Of a DNA stretch of 64,000 nucleotides, positions 6,235-15,055 are shown piece after piece. The notes beneath the pieces were generated by a model. That model was given only the letters and a program-made list of their open reading frames with translations. It was not told the DNA's origin and did not search any database. Each line of letters starts with the position of its first letter. Within the stretch, counting starts at the first letter, position 1. The stretch spans positions 4,402,001 to 4,466,000 of the forward strand of contig NZ_CP082161.1 of assembly GCF_023101665.1 (NCBI RefSeq), read 5' to 3'. Source of the DNA: Bradyrhizobium sp. 195. GTDB taxonomy: Bacteria; Pseudomonadota; Alphaproteobacteria; Rhizobiales; Xanthobacteraceae. The translations under genes and the position numbers were made by a program.

Positions 6235-6399
6235 TTACGGCCAAAGCGAGGGCCGTTCGACCTTGCGGGCGTTCTCTAGCGTCGACACGAAATACTCCTC
6301 GCGCTCACGCTTGAATTTTTCCTGCGTGGCACGGAAGGCGGCAACACGGGCGGCGATCTCGTCGCGCTCACGGGCTTTGCGTTCTTCGTCTTCGGTCAT
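6235..6399 (-). CDS. small charged coiled-coil-like protein
   Basis: This 54-residue protein begins MTEDEERKAR and is almost entirely helical and charged (REREEYFVSTLENARK). The start at 6399 is preferred because GAGGGG sits at the right distance; ATG at 6405 is too close to it. It has no signal or membrane segment and no recognised family. Confidence 0.55.
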   Translation of the reverse strand: MTEDEERKARERDEIAARVAAFRATQEKFKREREEYFVSTLENARKVERPSLWP

Positions 6400-6642
6400 A
6401 GCCATCCCCTCGGTTTTTACTACTGAGCTCAAGCACTGCCGCCGCATCGTGTTGAGTCGCATTCACACACCCATTGATCCTCCTGAATGGGGCGTCAATG
6501 GGGACGAGGCATTGCAGGATTGTGATATGCGAAGGCCGGAAAAAATTGCCGAGCGCATCGCGTTAGCGCTTGATAAGAGCGTCAACAATCTTGCCGCTTG
6601 CGCATGTTGCTGCCAGGGCAAAAACGAATCGGGAGGCCGCGA

Positions 6643-7404
6643 TTGATTGCATCGGATCTTCAGAGCGGCGTTGAACGGCTCGGCGACATGATCGCCGAGG
6701 CCAGGACCATCGTGCCCTTCACCGGCGCCGGCATCTCGACTGAGTGCGGCATTCCCGACTTCCGTTCGCCCGGCGGAATTTGGACGCGCAACCGTCCGAT
6801 CCCGTTCGACGAATTCGTCGCGAACCAGGAGGCGCGAGACGAATCCTGGCGTCGCCGTTTTGCGATGGAGGAGGTCTTTGTGGCGGCGAAGCCCGGCCGC
6901 GGCCATCGCGCGCTGGCCTCGCTCTACCGCGCGGGCAAGGTTCCCGCCGTCATCACCCAGAACATCGACAATCTGCACCAGGCCTCCGGCTTCGCCGGCG
7001 AGCACGTGGTTGAACTTCACGGCAACACTACTTATGCGCGTTGCATCGGATGCGGACAGGCCTATCCGCTCGACTGGGTGAAGCGCCGCTTCGACGACGA
7101 CGGCGCCGCGCCCAACTGCACCGCCTGCTACGAGCCGGTGAAGACCGCCACGATCTCCTTCGGCCAGATGATGCCGGACGAGGAAATGCAGCGCGCGACC
7201 GCGTTGTCGCGCGCCTGCGACCTCTTCATCGCGATCGGTTCCTCGCTCGTGGTGTGGCCGGCGGCGGGCTTTCCGATGATGGCGAAGAACGCCGGCGCAC
7301 GTCTGGTGATCATCAATCGCGAGCCGACCGAACAGGACGACATCGCCGATCTCGTCATCCACCACGACATCGGCGAAACGCTCGGGCCCTTTGCCGGCAA
7401 TTGA
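6643..7404 (+). CDS. cobB: Sir2-family NAD-dependent protein deacylase
   Basis: This 253-residue protein carries the full Sir2 signature: GAGIST (residues 28-33), DFRS (39-42), TQNIDNLH (105-112), the catalytic His126 in ELHG, and a zinc knuckle C134/C137 with C159/C162. Sirtuins remove acyl groups from lysines using NAD, giving O-acyl-ADP-ribose and nicotinamide. The start is taken as TTG at 6643 because GGGAGG lies before it; frames starting at 6598 or 6604 lack this. A 39-codon frame from 6527 ends in a TGA overlapping this TTG and could couple translation. It acts in the cytoplasm. Confidence 0.9.
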   Translation: MIASDLQSGVERLGDMIAEARTIVPFTGAGISTECGIPDFRSPGGIWTRNRPIPFDEFVANQEARDESWRRRFAMEEVFVAAKPGRGHRALASLYRAGKVPAVITQNIDNLHQASGFAGEHVVELHGNTTYARCIGCGQAYPLDWVKRRFDDDGAAPNCTACYEPVKTATISFGQMMPDEEMQRATALSRACDLFIAIGSSLVVWPAAGFPMMAKNAGARLVIINREPTEQDDIADLVIHHDIGETLGPFAGN

Positions 7405-7601
7405 GGCATCAGTTTGATTCGCGGCGGTGCAAGCTGTTCATAGGTTCCGGCGAATCTCTTTTTTGTCTATGCCTCGCAACCGGGAGTGTTATCTTTTGAG
7501 TCGAAAGATTCGCGTCGCGTCCAGTTGAGAAGGTTCTCGAAAGACGCGTGATTCGACACCGCTGCTGAGGCGGGTCGCATGACAGTGTGGGGTCCGGGGT
7601 T

Positions 7602-8264
7602 ATGGGGTCGTCGGACGGATTTGAGTCCAAGAAGCTCGGAGTTCCCGGGCAGGGAGTATCGTCCGGGCGGATCGCGCCGGGCGAACACGGCAGCGCCGGT
7701 CGCGACAGCGCGCTCAGTCCCTTCAGCGGGTTGGGTGAGGCCAGCGCCAATCTCGTCGAAGTCCATGGCGTCATCAAATGGTTCGACGCCTCCAAAGGCT
7801 ACGGCTTCATCGTTCCCGACAACGGCTGGCCGGACGTGCTCCTGCACGTTACCGTGCTTAGGCGCGACGGCTTCCAGACCGCCTATGAGGGCGCCCGCAT
7901 CGTCGTCGAGTGCATTCAGCGCGCGAAGGGTTACCAGGCGTTCCGCGTGGTCTCGATGGACGAGTCGACCGCGATCCATCCGGCGCAGATGCTTCCGCCG
8001 CGCACCCATGTCACGGTCACCGCGACCAGCGGACTGGAACGGGCCCAGGTCAAATGGTTCAACCGGCTGCGCGGCTTCGGCTTCCTGACGTGCGGCGAGG
8101 GTACGCCCGACATCTTTGTGCACATGGAGACGCTGCGCCGCTTCGGCATGACCGAGCTCAGGCCCGGCCAGTATGTCCTGGTCCGCTTCGGGCCCGGCTC
8201 CAAGGGCATGATGGCGGCCGAGATCCATCCCGAGACCGGATCGCCGGGATTGCAGTCGCACTAA
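7602..8264 (+). CDS. double cold-shock-domain protein
   Basis: This 220-residue protein has two cold-shock domains: residues about 55-120 (KGYGFI and VLLHVTVL as RNP1/RNP2) and about 147-210 (RGFGFL and IFVHMETL). A Gly/Ser-rich, probably disordered N-terminal stretch of about 50 residues comes first. Two-domain versions are typical of rhizobia and Caulobacter and bind single-stranded RNA or DNA as chaperones. The ATG at 7602 follows CGGGG; a GTG at 7587 is an alternative. A strong hairpin follows the stop codon. Confidence 0.9.
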   Translation: MGSSDGFESKKLGVPGQGVSSGRIAPGEHGSAGRDSALSPFSGLGEASANLVEVHGVIKWFDASKGYGFIVPDNGWPDVLLHVTVLRRDGFQTAYEGARIVVECIQRAKGYQAFRVVSMDESTAIHPAQMLPPRTHVTVTATSGLERAQVKWFNRLRGFGFLTCGEGTPDIFVHMETLRRFGMTELRPGQYVLVRFGPGSKGMMAAEIHPETGSPGLQSH

Positions 8265-8307
8265 CGGCGACTAGGGCGCTATTACGAGTCCCGCAATCGT
8301 GAGCAGG

Positions 8308-8336
8308 GGCGCGCCGGCAGGCCGGCGCGCCTCTGG
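8308..8336 (+). terminator. hairpin terminator after the cold-shock gene
   Basis: GGCGCGCCGGC (8308-8318) and GCCGGCGCGCC (8321-8331) form a perfect 11-bp stem, followed by CTCTGGCTTTT. The T run is short and displaced, so termination may be partial. Confidence 0.5.
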
Positions 8337-8394
8337 CTTTTCAGGCGATCGCCGCGTAAGGACTGGTTCCCGTCCCACGCCTCGAGTGTCCCCC

Positions 8395-8880
8395 ATGAAT
8401 CTTGATCGGAACGCTGTCTGGTCCGCTCTGAAGGGCTGGCTTGCCGCCATCCTCGTCATCGCCGGCTGTGCAGTCGCCAGCGTGCCCGCGGGCGCCGCCA
8501 GCTTCCAGCCGCTGGAGATCGTCACCAAGAACGGCGTGCAGGTGTTCTCGGTGGAAATGGCGACGACCGAGGAGGAGAAGCAGACCGGCCTGATGTACCG
8601 CAAGGAATTGGCCGACGGCAAAGGCATGCTGTTCGACTTCAATCCCGAGCAGGAAATCTCGATGTGGATGAAGAACACCTATGTCTCGCTCGACATGATC
8701 TTCATCGGCGCCAACGGCCGCATCCTGCGCATCGCCGAGAACACCGAGCCGATGTCGACGAAAATCATCTCGTCCCGGGGACCCGCCCGGGCCGTGCTGG
8801 AGGTGGTGGCGGGAACGGCGCAGAAATACGGCATCCGCCCCGGCGACCGCGTCGGCCACCCGCTGTTCGGCAGCAAATAG
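8395..8880 (+). CDS. DUF192 family exported protein
   Basis: This is a 161-residue protein with an N-terminal signal sequence (residues 1 to about 35, hydrophobic core LAAILVIAGCAVA). The DUF192 core follows: EEEKQTGLMYRKEL, then MWMKNTYVSLDMIFI and GTAQKYGIRPGD. The M-x-W-M-K-N-T motif is diagnostic. The family is small, beta-rich and of unknown function; exported members are common in alphaproteobacteria. It lies between the cold-shock gene and tRNA-Pro as a single-gene unit. Confidence 0.9.
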   Translation: MNLDRNAVWSALKGWLAAILVIAGCAVASVPAGAASFQPLEIVTKNGVQVFSVEMATTEEEKQTGLMYRKELADGKGMLFDFNPEQEISMWMKNTYVSLDMIFIGANGRILRIAENTEPMSTKIISSRGPARAVLEVVAGTAQKYGIRPGDRVGHPLFGSK

Positions 8881-8976
8881 GGCAGGCAGGCGAGGGCGTT
8901 GCCAGCCTTGCTGGCGCGAGTTTGTAAGCTTGCTGGCGCCTTTGGAAGCGTGTATCGACGGGGCTCGCCGGACATT

Positions 8977-9053
8977 CGGGGTATAGCGCAGCCTGGTAGC
9001 GCGGCAGTTTTGGGTACTGCAGGTCGTTGGTTCGAATCCAGCTGCCCCGACCA
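8977..9053 (+). tRNA. tRNA-Pro (anticodon TGG)
   Basis: The 77-nt sequence folds as a cloverleaf: acceptor CGGGGTA with TGCCCCG, a D-arm with GGTAGC, anticodon stem GCAGT/ACTGC around loop TTTGGGT (anticodon TGG), and TTCGAATCC in the T-arm. CCA is encoded. It reads proline codons CCA and, by wobble, other CCN codons. Confidence 0.95.
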
Positions 9054-9127
9054 GTCCCGACCTCCCTCCGGGGGATTCTCGAGCCAGATGCCCGCCAGCT
9101 TGAGCTTCTAGCTTCCCGCCGCTGCGT

Positions 9128-9340
9128 TCAGAATAAGAGCCAATTGACCAGGCGCCAGGCGAACCAGGCGAGGGCGCCGATCCAGGCCAGCATCGCTATC
9201 CCCGCAAGGCCGAGCCCACAGAATGCGAGCAGAGAGCTTCCGGGCTCCGGCGTCTCGGCGAGTTTCTCAGGCGTATCGACGTGGCACGCTTGCCCTGCCG
9301 CCTGCTGTTCATTGGTTTCGGCTCGTTCGCGAAAATTCAC
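9128..9340 (-). CDS. small membrane protein, paralogue of the gene at 33081
   Basis: This is a 70-residue protein with a polar N-terminal half and one C-terminal transmembrane segment (GIAMLAWIGALAWFAW). Its last 29 residues share the pattern LG-x-x-GI-x-MLAWI ... NWL with the 33081-33257 product, so the two are paralogues. The start is a GTG at 9340; no ATG is available in the polar part. It lies after tRNA-Pro on the opposite strand. Function unknown. Confidence 0.5.
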   Translation of the reverse strand: MNFRERAETNEQQAAGQACHVDTPEKLAETPEPGSSLLAFCGLGLAGIAMLAWIGALAWFAWRLVNWLLF

Positions 9341-10238
9341 CGGCCACGCTCCAGCTCACATGGACATGAGGGCAGGCGGGCGCGCGCGGATCGCGGACAC
9401 CTCGGATGCCCTGATAGACGGGAAAAAGCTGCAACGCGGCGCGCAGTGATTGGTTGCTGTCCGGCGAAGGGCGCGAGAATAGAATTCTGCCCGCATCGGC
9501 ATGACCGAGCGTCCAGACCTCGACGAGCGCGCAACGCACGCTCCAAGTCCGATGCCCAGGCTGCGTCAAGCGCAAGCGCCGGCCCCTGATCCGATCGCGG
9601 CGCGCCTCGGACCGGGGCAGAATTGCCGACGCCGCATCGAACCTTTGGCTGTCGCCATAGACATATGTGTGTTGGGGATTTCAGCGCCCAATGTCTAAAC
9701 GGACGCCGCCAAGCGATGATATTCCGCTTGCGCGGCGTTGCGCTTTTCGGACGCCATTTTCGTCAGATCCGGCCGATCAACCCGAGGCGTGCCAGCCTGG
9801 CGGAAACGGGACGAAGGGCCAGATCATCTGGTTGTCGTTGGCGGCTTGCGGCGGCTCTTGCGCCGGCGACTTTGCGACCGCTGCCATTCGCAGCGCCAGG
9901 CGCAGACGTGCATAGTGCAAATTCATTTTGGTCGTCCCGACGAATCGTCTCGAAATTCAATTACAAAATCTGACGTCCGCTCAATCAAATTGCCACGCGC
10001 CCGGCGCGACCATCTCAAATCACGAAACACTCTAAAAAAATCGACGCTCTCTTTCAACCGATTCCGGTCCGAAGCCACGAGAGGTAAGGTTGACCGGTTA
10101 GGTTAAGGACAAGCGGTTGTTGCGGCCGCTTTGGCGATCGTTATCAAATCGGTATTGGCCTGCGATGGGCTGCCTGCAATTCGAGCTCACACAAGGTCAC
10201 GGTTCGTCGCAGCGCGCGTATCCTGTGAGTTCTGCGCC
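9341..10238. other. long region without a convincing gene
   Basis: About 900 bp with no frame that has both coding character and a ribosome-binding site. A plus-strand frame from 9691 (MSKRTPPSDD...) is short, compositionally odd and not called. The 14-mer GGGATTTCAGCGCC at 9675-9688 equals the outer arm of the structured element at 3541. Base composition becomes more AT-rich near 9940-10060. The region could hold a decayed gene or small RNA. Confidence 0.4.
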
Positions 10239-10433
10239 ATGTCTTTCGATCGCAACTTCAAAACCGCCGATCCGCAATCGAGCTGGAGCGAGATCTGGCA
10301 CCTCTGGACCGTGATCGTGCCCCGCCGCTCGATCAACGGGCAGCTCGTGGTCGGCAAGGTCTGGCGGCGTCATGACGGCCGCGATTGGATCTACAGGAAA
10401 TTCACCGAGTTCGACGGCGAGGAGGCGGCCTGA
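10239..10433 (+). CDS. conserved small hypothetical protein
   Basis: This 64-residue soluble protein begins MSFDRNFKTA and contains SWSEIWHLWTVIVPRRSI and VWRRHDGRDWIYRKF, a compact Trp/Arg-rich beta-type sequence. Similar short proteins are, as far as I recall, widespread in Bradyrhizobium without known function. The ATG at 10239 is the best start. It converges with the OpgC gene on the other strand. Confidence 0.6.
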   Translation: MSFDRNFKTADPQSSWSEIWHLWTVIVPRRSINGQLVVGKVWRRHDGRDWIYRKFTEFDGEEAA

Positions 10434-10495
10434 CGCGCGATGGGCCTGGAATGAGCCAACATCGCGCTTCAGCGTAGAACGGCAGCGTTGCCGGC

Positions 10496-11671
10496 TCAGG
10501 CCGCCTTCGCCGCGGTTGCTGCCGGCTTGGGCGGCGGCGGCTTCAGCGGCTTGTCCTGCTTCTTCGACCACGAGATGTAATAGGCCACCGTCGTCATGAT
10601 CGCGATGCCGGCGACGCTGACGAAGATCTGCGCGAGCAGCGAGCCCGAGCTCATCGAGAGCTCGAAATGCCCGACGAACGACAGGAACACGCCGACGCAG
10701 AACACGGCGAGCGACTGCTGGCCGCAGACGATCAAGGGATCGAACACCTTCCATTCGAGCCCCGGCCATTCCTTCGGCACGAAGCGGATCACGAGGATCA
10801 CGATCACGACGAAGTGGATGAAGCGATAGGGCGCGAGGTTGGTCTTGTCGTTCGGGTTGAAGGCCGAGAACAGCCACTCCGGGAACATGCCGCCGAAAGC
10901 GGGGAAGCGGCCGGCCATGGTCATGACCAGCGCGAACAGGAGATAGCCGAGGCAGAGGTAGAGCGTGACCGGCGCGTTGATCAGCGTCATCGAGCGGCGC
11001 GCGCCGCCCATCGCGCACCAGGCGCCGAACACGAACAGCACCTGCCAGCAATAGGGGTTGAAGTACCACTGGCCGGCCGGATAGGCGTTCAGATTCCAGC
11101 CGAAGTGACGCGCGACCAGCCATAGCACGATCGACAGCACCATCGTGAGGTCGGGCTTGCGCAGCATGAACCACAGTACCGGCGGGAACAGCCCCATCAG
11201 CACGATGTAGAGCGGCAGCACGTCGAGATTGAGCGGCTTGAAGCGGAGGAACAGGCCCTGGCGAAGCGTCTCGGTGGCGTTGTCGACGAGGCCGGCGACG
11301 TTGAACTCGTTGATCATCTCGGAATCGCCGAAGCGCAGCGCCAGATAGCTGATCGAGGCGATATAGATCACGAACAGGATGATATGGGCGACATAGAGCT
11401 GCCAGACGCGCTTGGTGAGCCTGGTGGCGCCCACGAGGAAGCCGCGGTCCAGCATCATCCGCGCATAGACGAAGGAGGCGGTGTAGCCGGAGATGAAGAC
11501 GAACAGGTCCGCGGCGTCGGAAAAGCCGTAATTGCGCGTCGTGATCCAGTTCACGACGTTGTCGGGAATGTGGTCGAGGAAGATCGCCCAATTCGCGACC
11601 CCGCGAAACAGGTCGAGCCTGAGGTCACGGCCTTTGTCAGGGAGCGTGGCATTGATGTTCAGGAAGGACAT
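10496..11671 (-). CDS. opgC: OpgC-domain integral membrane protein
   Basis: This 391-residue protein has about ten transmembrane segments. It begins with an OpgC-type N-terminus (RDLRLDLFRGVANWAIFLDHIP) and the pattern FVFISGYTASFVYAR. OpgC enzymes are membrane acyltransferase-like proteins that add succinyl groups to osmoregulated periplasmic glucans. In Bradyrhizobium the substrate would be cyclic beta-glucan, which is inferred. The C-terminus is Lys/Pro/Ala-rich and cytoplasmic. The ATG at 11671 follows AAGGA in the antisense reading; a longer in-frame start adds an unlikely Arg/Ser-rich stretch. Confidence 0.85.
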   Translation of the reverse strand: MSFLNINATLPDKGRDLRLDLFRGVANWAIFLDHIPDNVVNWITTRNYGFSDAADLFVFISGYTASFVYARMMLDRGFLVGATRLTKRVWQLYVAHIILFVIYIASISYLALRFGDSEMINEFNVAGLVDNATETLRQGLFLRFKPLNLDVLPLYIVLMGLFPPVLWFMLRKPDLTMVLSIVLWLVARHFGWNLNAYPAGQWYFNPYCWQVLFVFGAWCAMGGARRSMTLINAPVTLYLCLGYLLFALVMTMAGRFPAFGGMFPEWLFSAFNPNDKTNLAPYRFIHFVVIVILVIRFVPKEWPGLEWKVFDPLIVCGQQSLAVFCVGVFLSFVGHFELSMSSGSLLAQIFVSVAGIAIMTTVAYYISWSKKQDKPLKPPPPKPAATAAKAA

Positions 11672-11926
11672 GCGACGGGAGCTCTCGGAGGGGACGGTTA
11701 CACTGATGTCGGCGAGGCAGCGCGGCTGGGCGGGACCCCAGCGCGGAAGGCGGGTACGCAATTGTCACGGTGCAGCATAATGACTATACCGTTGGCGAGG
11801 AGGCCGGGGCCCCGGAATCACCGATCAGTTCCCAATCGGTGTCTCTATACTATCCCTGAGGTTTCCACCAACTGCTACCGTGACGCATCGAAATCGAACG
11901 ATAAAGACGAAGAGGCCGGACCGCCA

Positions 11927-12232
11927 ATGACCGCACGGATTTTCAAACCTGCCAAGAACGCGATGCAATCCGGACGCTCCAAGACCAGGGAATGGCAGCT
12001 CGACTACGAGCCGGAGCAGCCGCGCTCGGTCGAGCCGCTGATGGGCTGGACTTCGTCAGGTGACATGAAGCAGCAGATCACGCTGCGCTTCCACTCCAAG
12101 GAGGAGGCGATCGCCTATTGCGAGCGCAAGGGCATCGCCTACCAGGTGATCGAGCCGCAGGATTCGATCCGCCGCCCGGTCGCCTATGCCGATAATTTCT
12201 CGTTCCGCCGCGGCGAGCCCTGGACGCATTGA
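11927..12232 (+). CDS. NDUFS4-like ETC complex I subunit
   Basis: This 101-residue protein matches the alphaproteobacterial version of the mitochondrial complex I accessory subunit NDUFS4: ARIFKPAKNAMQSGR, then WQLDYEP, GWTSSGDM, LRFHSKEEAIAYCERKGI and a C-terminal YADNFSFRRGEPWTH. It should sit on the peripheral arm of NADH dehydrogenase near the N- and Q-modules. Length is normal. It stands alone, outside any nuo operon, which is usual for this gene. Confidence 0.93.
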   Translation: MTARIFKPAKNAMQSGRSKTREWQLDYEPEQPRSVEPLMGWTSSGDMKQQITLRFHSKEEAIAYCERKGIAYQVIEPQDSIRRPVAYADNFSFRRGEPWTH

Positions 12233-12387
12233 GGGGGACAGGCGGCTAGGCCACCTGCCGAGGACTTGGTGAACCGTCACGCCCGGGCCCGGCCATGACG
12301 ATGGAGCCGCTGCTCGCGTAAGCCCTTGGCACCCATTCCGCCCCATGCTTCGCTGCCCCGCGTGACACGACCAAAACGAGGTGGGGT

Positions 12388-12882
12388 ATGGCGGGGCGGG
12401 ACCAGCTCGACAGCGTCGATCTGAAGATATTATCCGAGCTGCAGCAGGACGGACGGGTGCGCAACAACGAACTGGCGCTGCGGGTCGGCGTGTCCGCGCC
12501 CAACTGCCTGCGTCGGCTGAAATCGCTGTTCAGCCGCGGCGTGATCCGGGCGGTGCGCGCGGTCATCGACGAGCGGCGGCTCGGCTATGAGGTGGTGTCG
12601 TTCGTCTCGATCCAGCTCGGCAGCCAGGCCCAGCCGGTGCTGGAGGCGTTCGAGAGCTCGATCGCCGCGATCCCGCGCATCCAGCAGTGCTGGCGGATTT
12701 CAGGCGACACCGACTATCTCCTCAAATGCGTGGCGCCGAGCGTCGAGAGCATGCACCGGCAGCTGCTGCATTTCGCGGCAATGCCTGATGTGAAGAACGT
12801 TCGCAGTTTCCCTGTGTTGGGGGTTGCCAAGGATATCCCGCTGCCGTTGCAGGACGTCGCGGCAGCCGCGTCGGCGGGTTAG
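12388..12882 (+). CDS. Lrp/AsnC family transcriptional regulator
   Basis: This 164-residue protein has an N-terminal winged helix-turn-helix (LDSVDLKILSELQQDGRVRN ... LRVGVSAPNCLRRLKSL) and a C-terminal RAM ligand-binding domain (about residues 75-150; GDTDYLLKCVAP is the typical core). These regulators sense amino acids as octamers and often control a neighbouring gene, but no metabolic gene is adjacent, so the target is unknown. The start follows GAGGTGGGGT. The wing carries SRGVIRAVRAV, where most family members have a GxI pattern. Confidence 0.92.
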   Translation: MAGRDQLDSVDLKILSELQQDGRVRNNELALRVGVSAPNCLRRLKSLFSRGVIRAVRAVIDERRLGYEVVSFVSIQLGSQAQPVLEAFESSIAAIPRIQQCWRISGDTDYLLKCVAPSVESMHRQLLHFAAMPDVKNVRSFPVLGVAKDIPLPLQDVAAAASAG

Positions 12883-13099
12883 GGGACACACGCTCCCGGC
12901 GTGCCGGCTCATAAAAGTAGTAGACCGTCATAAAAGCTTAGTAACTCACATAACTGTGACATGTGATTTGCGAAGTCCTGCAATGCGCTGGACCGTGATT
13001 GCCGGGATCAGTGCGCCGCCTAGATGCAAGGTGTGGACCCTCAGCCTGCGTCGCATGCCGAGGACTCTTTTGTGGGACCCTGAAGCAGGAAAAGACAAG

Positions 13100-13396
13100 A
13101 TGACCTCGACCTCGAAGACGTTCGTCGCATCCGCTGCGACGCTGTTCGCCTCCGCGTTTCTCATGATGACCGCGCCGGCCGCGCAGGCGGAAGAATACTG
13201 CATCACCAACGGCGCCCAGGCCGCTCATCGTTGCGGCTATCCGACGATGGAAACCTGCCGCGCTGCGGCCGGTGGTATCGGCGGCGTGTGTTCGCAGAGC
13301 GGCGCGAAGAGCACCAACGATTCTCTCGCTTATCAGCCGAAGCACTCGCAGTCGCGCCCCAAGCTTCGACCCGGCGCGCAGACCAACTCCAACTGA
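13100..13396 (+). CDS. DUF3551 family secreted protein
   Basis: This 98-residue protein has a signal peptide (about residues 1-30, ending AAQAEE). The short mature part has four cysteines in the DUF3551 pattern: YCITNGAQAAHRCGYPTMETC ... GGVC. The family is expanded in Bradyrhizobium, predicted periplasmic with two disulfides, and of unknown function. The tail is polar and low-complexity. A hairpin follows at 13428. Confidence 0.85.
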   Translation: MTSTSKTFVASAATLFASAFLMMTAPAAQAEEYCITNGAQAAHRCGYPTMETCRAAAGGIGGVCSQSGAKSTNDSLAYQPKHSQSRPKLRPGAQTNSN

Positions 13397-13427
13397 CGCC
13401 CGAATTCGAAACCGGTTTTGAGGGTTT

Positions 13428-13458
13428 GCGGCCTCCGAGGTTTTTATCTCGGGGGCCG
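13428..13458 (+). terminator. hairpin after the DUF3551 gene
   Basis: CGGCCTCCGAG and CTCGGGGGCCG form an 11-bp stem with one G-T pair around a GTTTTTAT loop. No clear T run follows, so this is a probable but weak terminator. Confidence 0.45.
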
Positions 13459-13663
13459 TAAATTCATGAGAGGCGCGCGAGATCGCGTGCACGTCTCAGC
13501 GCAAGCCTCAGCCCCTGGCACGGCCGAAGGGTAAGTACGTCGGCCGCAAAATTAGATGCGGCCGTGTGAACTCCTTCACAGAGCAGCAATCTGCACGGGT
13601 CCATGCTTCCCAGAGATCGCCCGAATTGTAGATGGGCCGGATTGTACCCAGGGGAAGCGCGTC

Positions 13664-15043
13664 ATGGCTCCCAACCCGATTTTCATCAGTCACCGGTCTG
13701 AATACGGCCGGACAGCCCGTGCGATGAAGAAGGTCATTGAAACCGCTTCGCATGGACAAATCGATGTCTTCATTTCGGAGGACATCCCGCGCGGCAATGA
13801 ATGGCGGTCTTCTATCGAGCATCATCTTCGCACAGCGCAAAGCCTGTTTCTGCTCTACGGCGCGCCCTATGAGGACTGGTCCTGGTGCTTTTATGAAGCC
13901 GGATATTTTGCCGCCGCAAAACCGGCAGCCACCGACCGCCGGATCTTCTGCCTGATCCGCCCGAACGTGAACCCGCCGGGTCCGCTCAGCCACTTGCAGA
14001 TGCTGACGAGCAAGGATCAACTCATCAGGGAGTTGATCGGCATTTTCGAGAGGAACGCCATCGACGTCGATGCCAACGAGTTGCGCGGGCTGGTCGGCAA
14101 GCTGGATAGCGGTCTGTTCGGCGAGATTCGCGAATTCGACGGCTATCCGCGCGTGCATTTCGTGGCGACCGACGCCGAACTCGCCCATGGGCAGATTCCA
14201 CCTGCAGCCCAGTTCACCGGCGACGACAATGTGCTCGGCGATCTCTTCACCATCCAGGCGCAGTCCGTGCCCTGGTGCAAGGTCCAGAAGCTGGCAAATA
14301 CGGAAACTGGAAGGCAGAACTTCGTCTACAAATGGCTCGAGGAAACCGCGCAGATACTGCTTGCGGCGCGCGAGAACGAGTTCATTGCGCCGCAGGCCGT
14401 GCTGATCGGGCGCGGCGGCCGGCGCTACCGGACCTTGCTGCACCGAGCTCGTGTCCAGGGTGATGGCGATTATCGCTGCGAATTCCTGGCGATCGAGGAG
14501 GTCGGCGGGCCGCTGACCGGATTGTCGAGCAAGCTGCTCTCGCTATTGACCGCCATCCGCATGGGATACCGGTTCAGGTCCGAGATCATCCAGAAATTCT
14601 CCGCCGACGCGCTATCGTCCGACGAGCGCGAGCGCCGGATCCAGCAGATCCCACGCGTGATCGAGGATCTGACGGTTGAATCGCGGACACGCGGCAATAT
14701 CAGTACGGAAGACTTTCTGGCGGCATTCGACGACGTCGAAAGCGAGAAGATGTCGCGTCTGCTGGACGATTGGCCGATCCTGGAACGCGAGATGTACAAA
14801 TCGCTGGGGCTGTCGACCGATGGAAAAACCGTCATTCGGCCCGGCCTTGTCGGTTCGGATGTCCAACGTTATCGCACGATCATCAAGGCCATGCGGCTGC
14901 TCAACATCGAATTCCTGTCGCGAAGCTGCGCGCGCGTCGCACAGATGATGAAGCTATCCGAGCAGCAATTGACCGACAACGCCAAGGCGCTCGAAGACGC
15001 CATCAAGGCGCTGACCGGTTCGGACGTCGAGACGGTGGCGTGA
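13664..15043 (+). CDS. TIR-domain protein with unrecognised C-terminal region
   Basis: This is a 459-residue soluble protein. Residues 4 to about 125 look like a TIR domain: PIFISHRSEYGRTA (box 1-like), IDVFISEDIPRGNEW, the strand LFLLYGA, and DWSWCFYEAGYF, where Glu78 in WC-x-x-E fits the catalytic glutamate of NAD-cleaving TIR enzymes. A mostly helical region (about 155-459) follows and matches no domain I recognise. Bacterial TIR proteins act as NADases in antiphage defence or as scaffolds. No sensor, protease or nuclease gene is next to it. The ATG follows AGGGGAAG. Defence function is an inference. Confidence 0.7.
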   Translation: MAPNPIFISHRSEYGRTARAMKKVIETASHGQIDVFISEDIPRGNEWRSSIEHHLRTAQSLFLLYGAPYEDWSWCFYEAGYFAAAKPAATDRRIFCLIRPNVNPPGPLSHLQMLTSKDQLIRELIGIFERNAIDVDANELRGLVGKLDSGLFGEIREFDGYPRVHFVATDAELAHGQIPPAAQFTGDDNVLGDLFTIQAQSVPWCKVQKLANTETGRQNFVYKWLEETAQILLAARENEFIAPQAVLIGRGGRRYRTLLHRARVQGDGDYRCEFLAIEEVGGPLTGLSSKLLSLLTAIRMGYRFRSEIIQKFSADALSSDERERRIQQIPRVIEDLTVESRTRGNISTEDFLAAFDDVESEKMSRLLDDWPILEREMYKSLGLSTDGKTVIRPGLVGSDVQRYRTIIKAMRLLNIEFLSRSCARVAQMMKLSEQQLTDNAKALEDAIKALTGSDVETVA

Positions 15044-15055
15044 GGCCTGCGCGCC

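Noticed and set aside
9309..9575. Minus-strand 88-codon frame after tRNA-Pro
   Set aside because: No ribosome-binding site, no domain, and it overlaps the better supported small membrane protein gene.
4806..10108. Shared 12-mer CGGTTAGGTTAA near 4812 and 10097 as a repeat
   Set aside because: A match of this length is expected by chance in 64 kb, and the flanks do not match.
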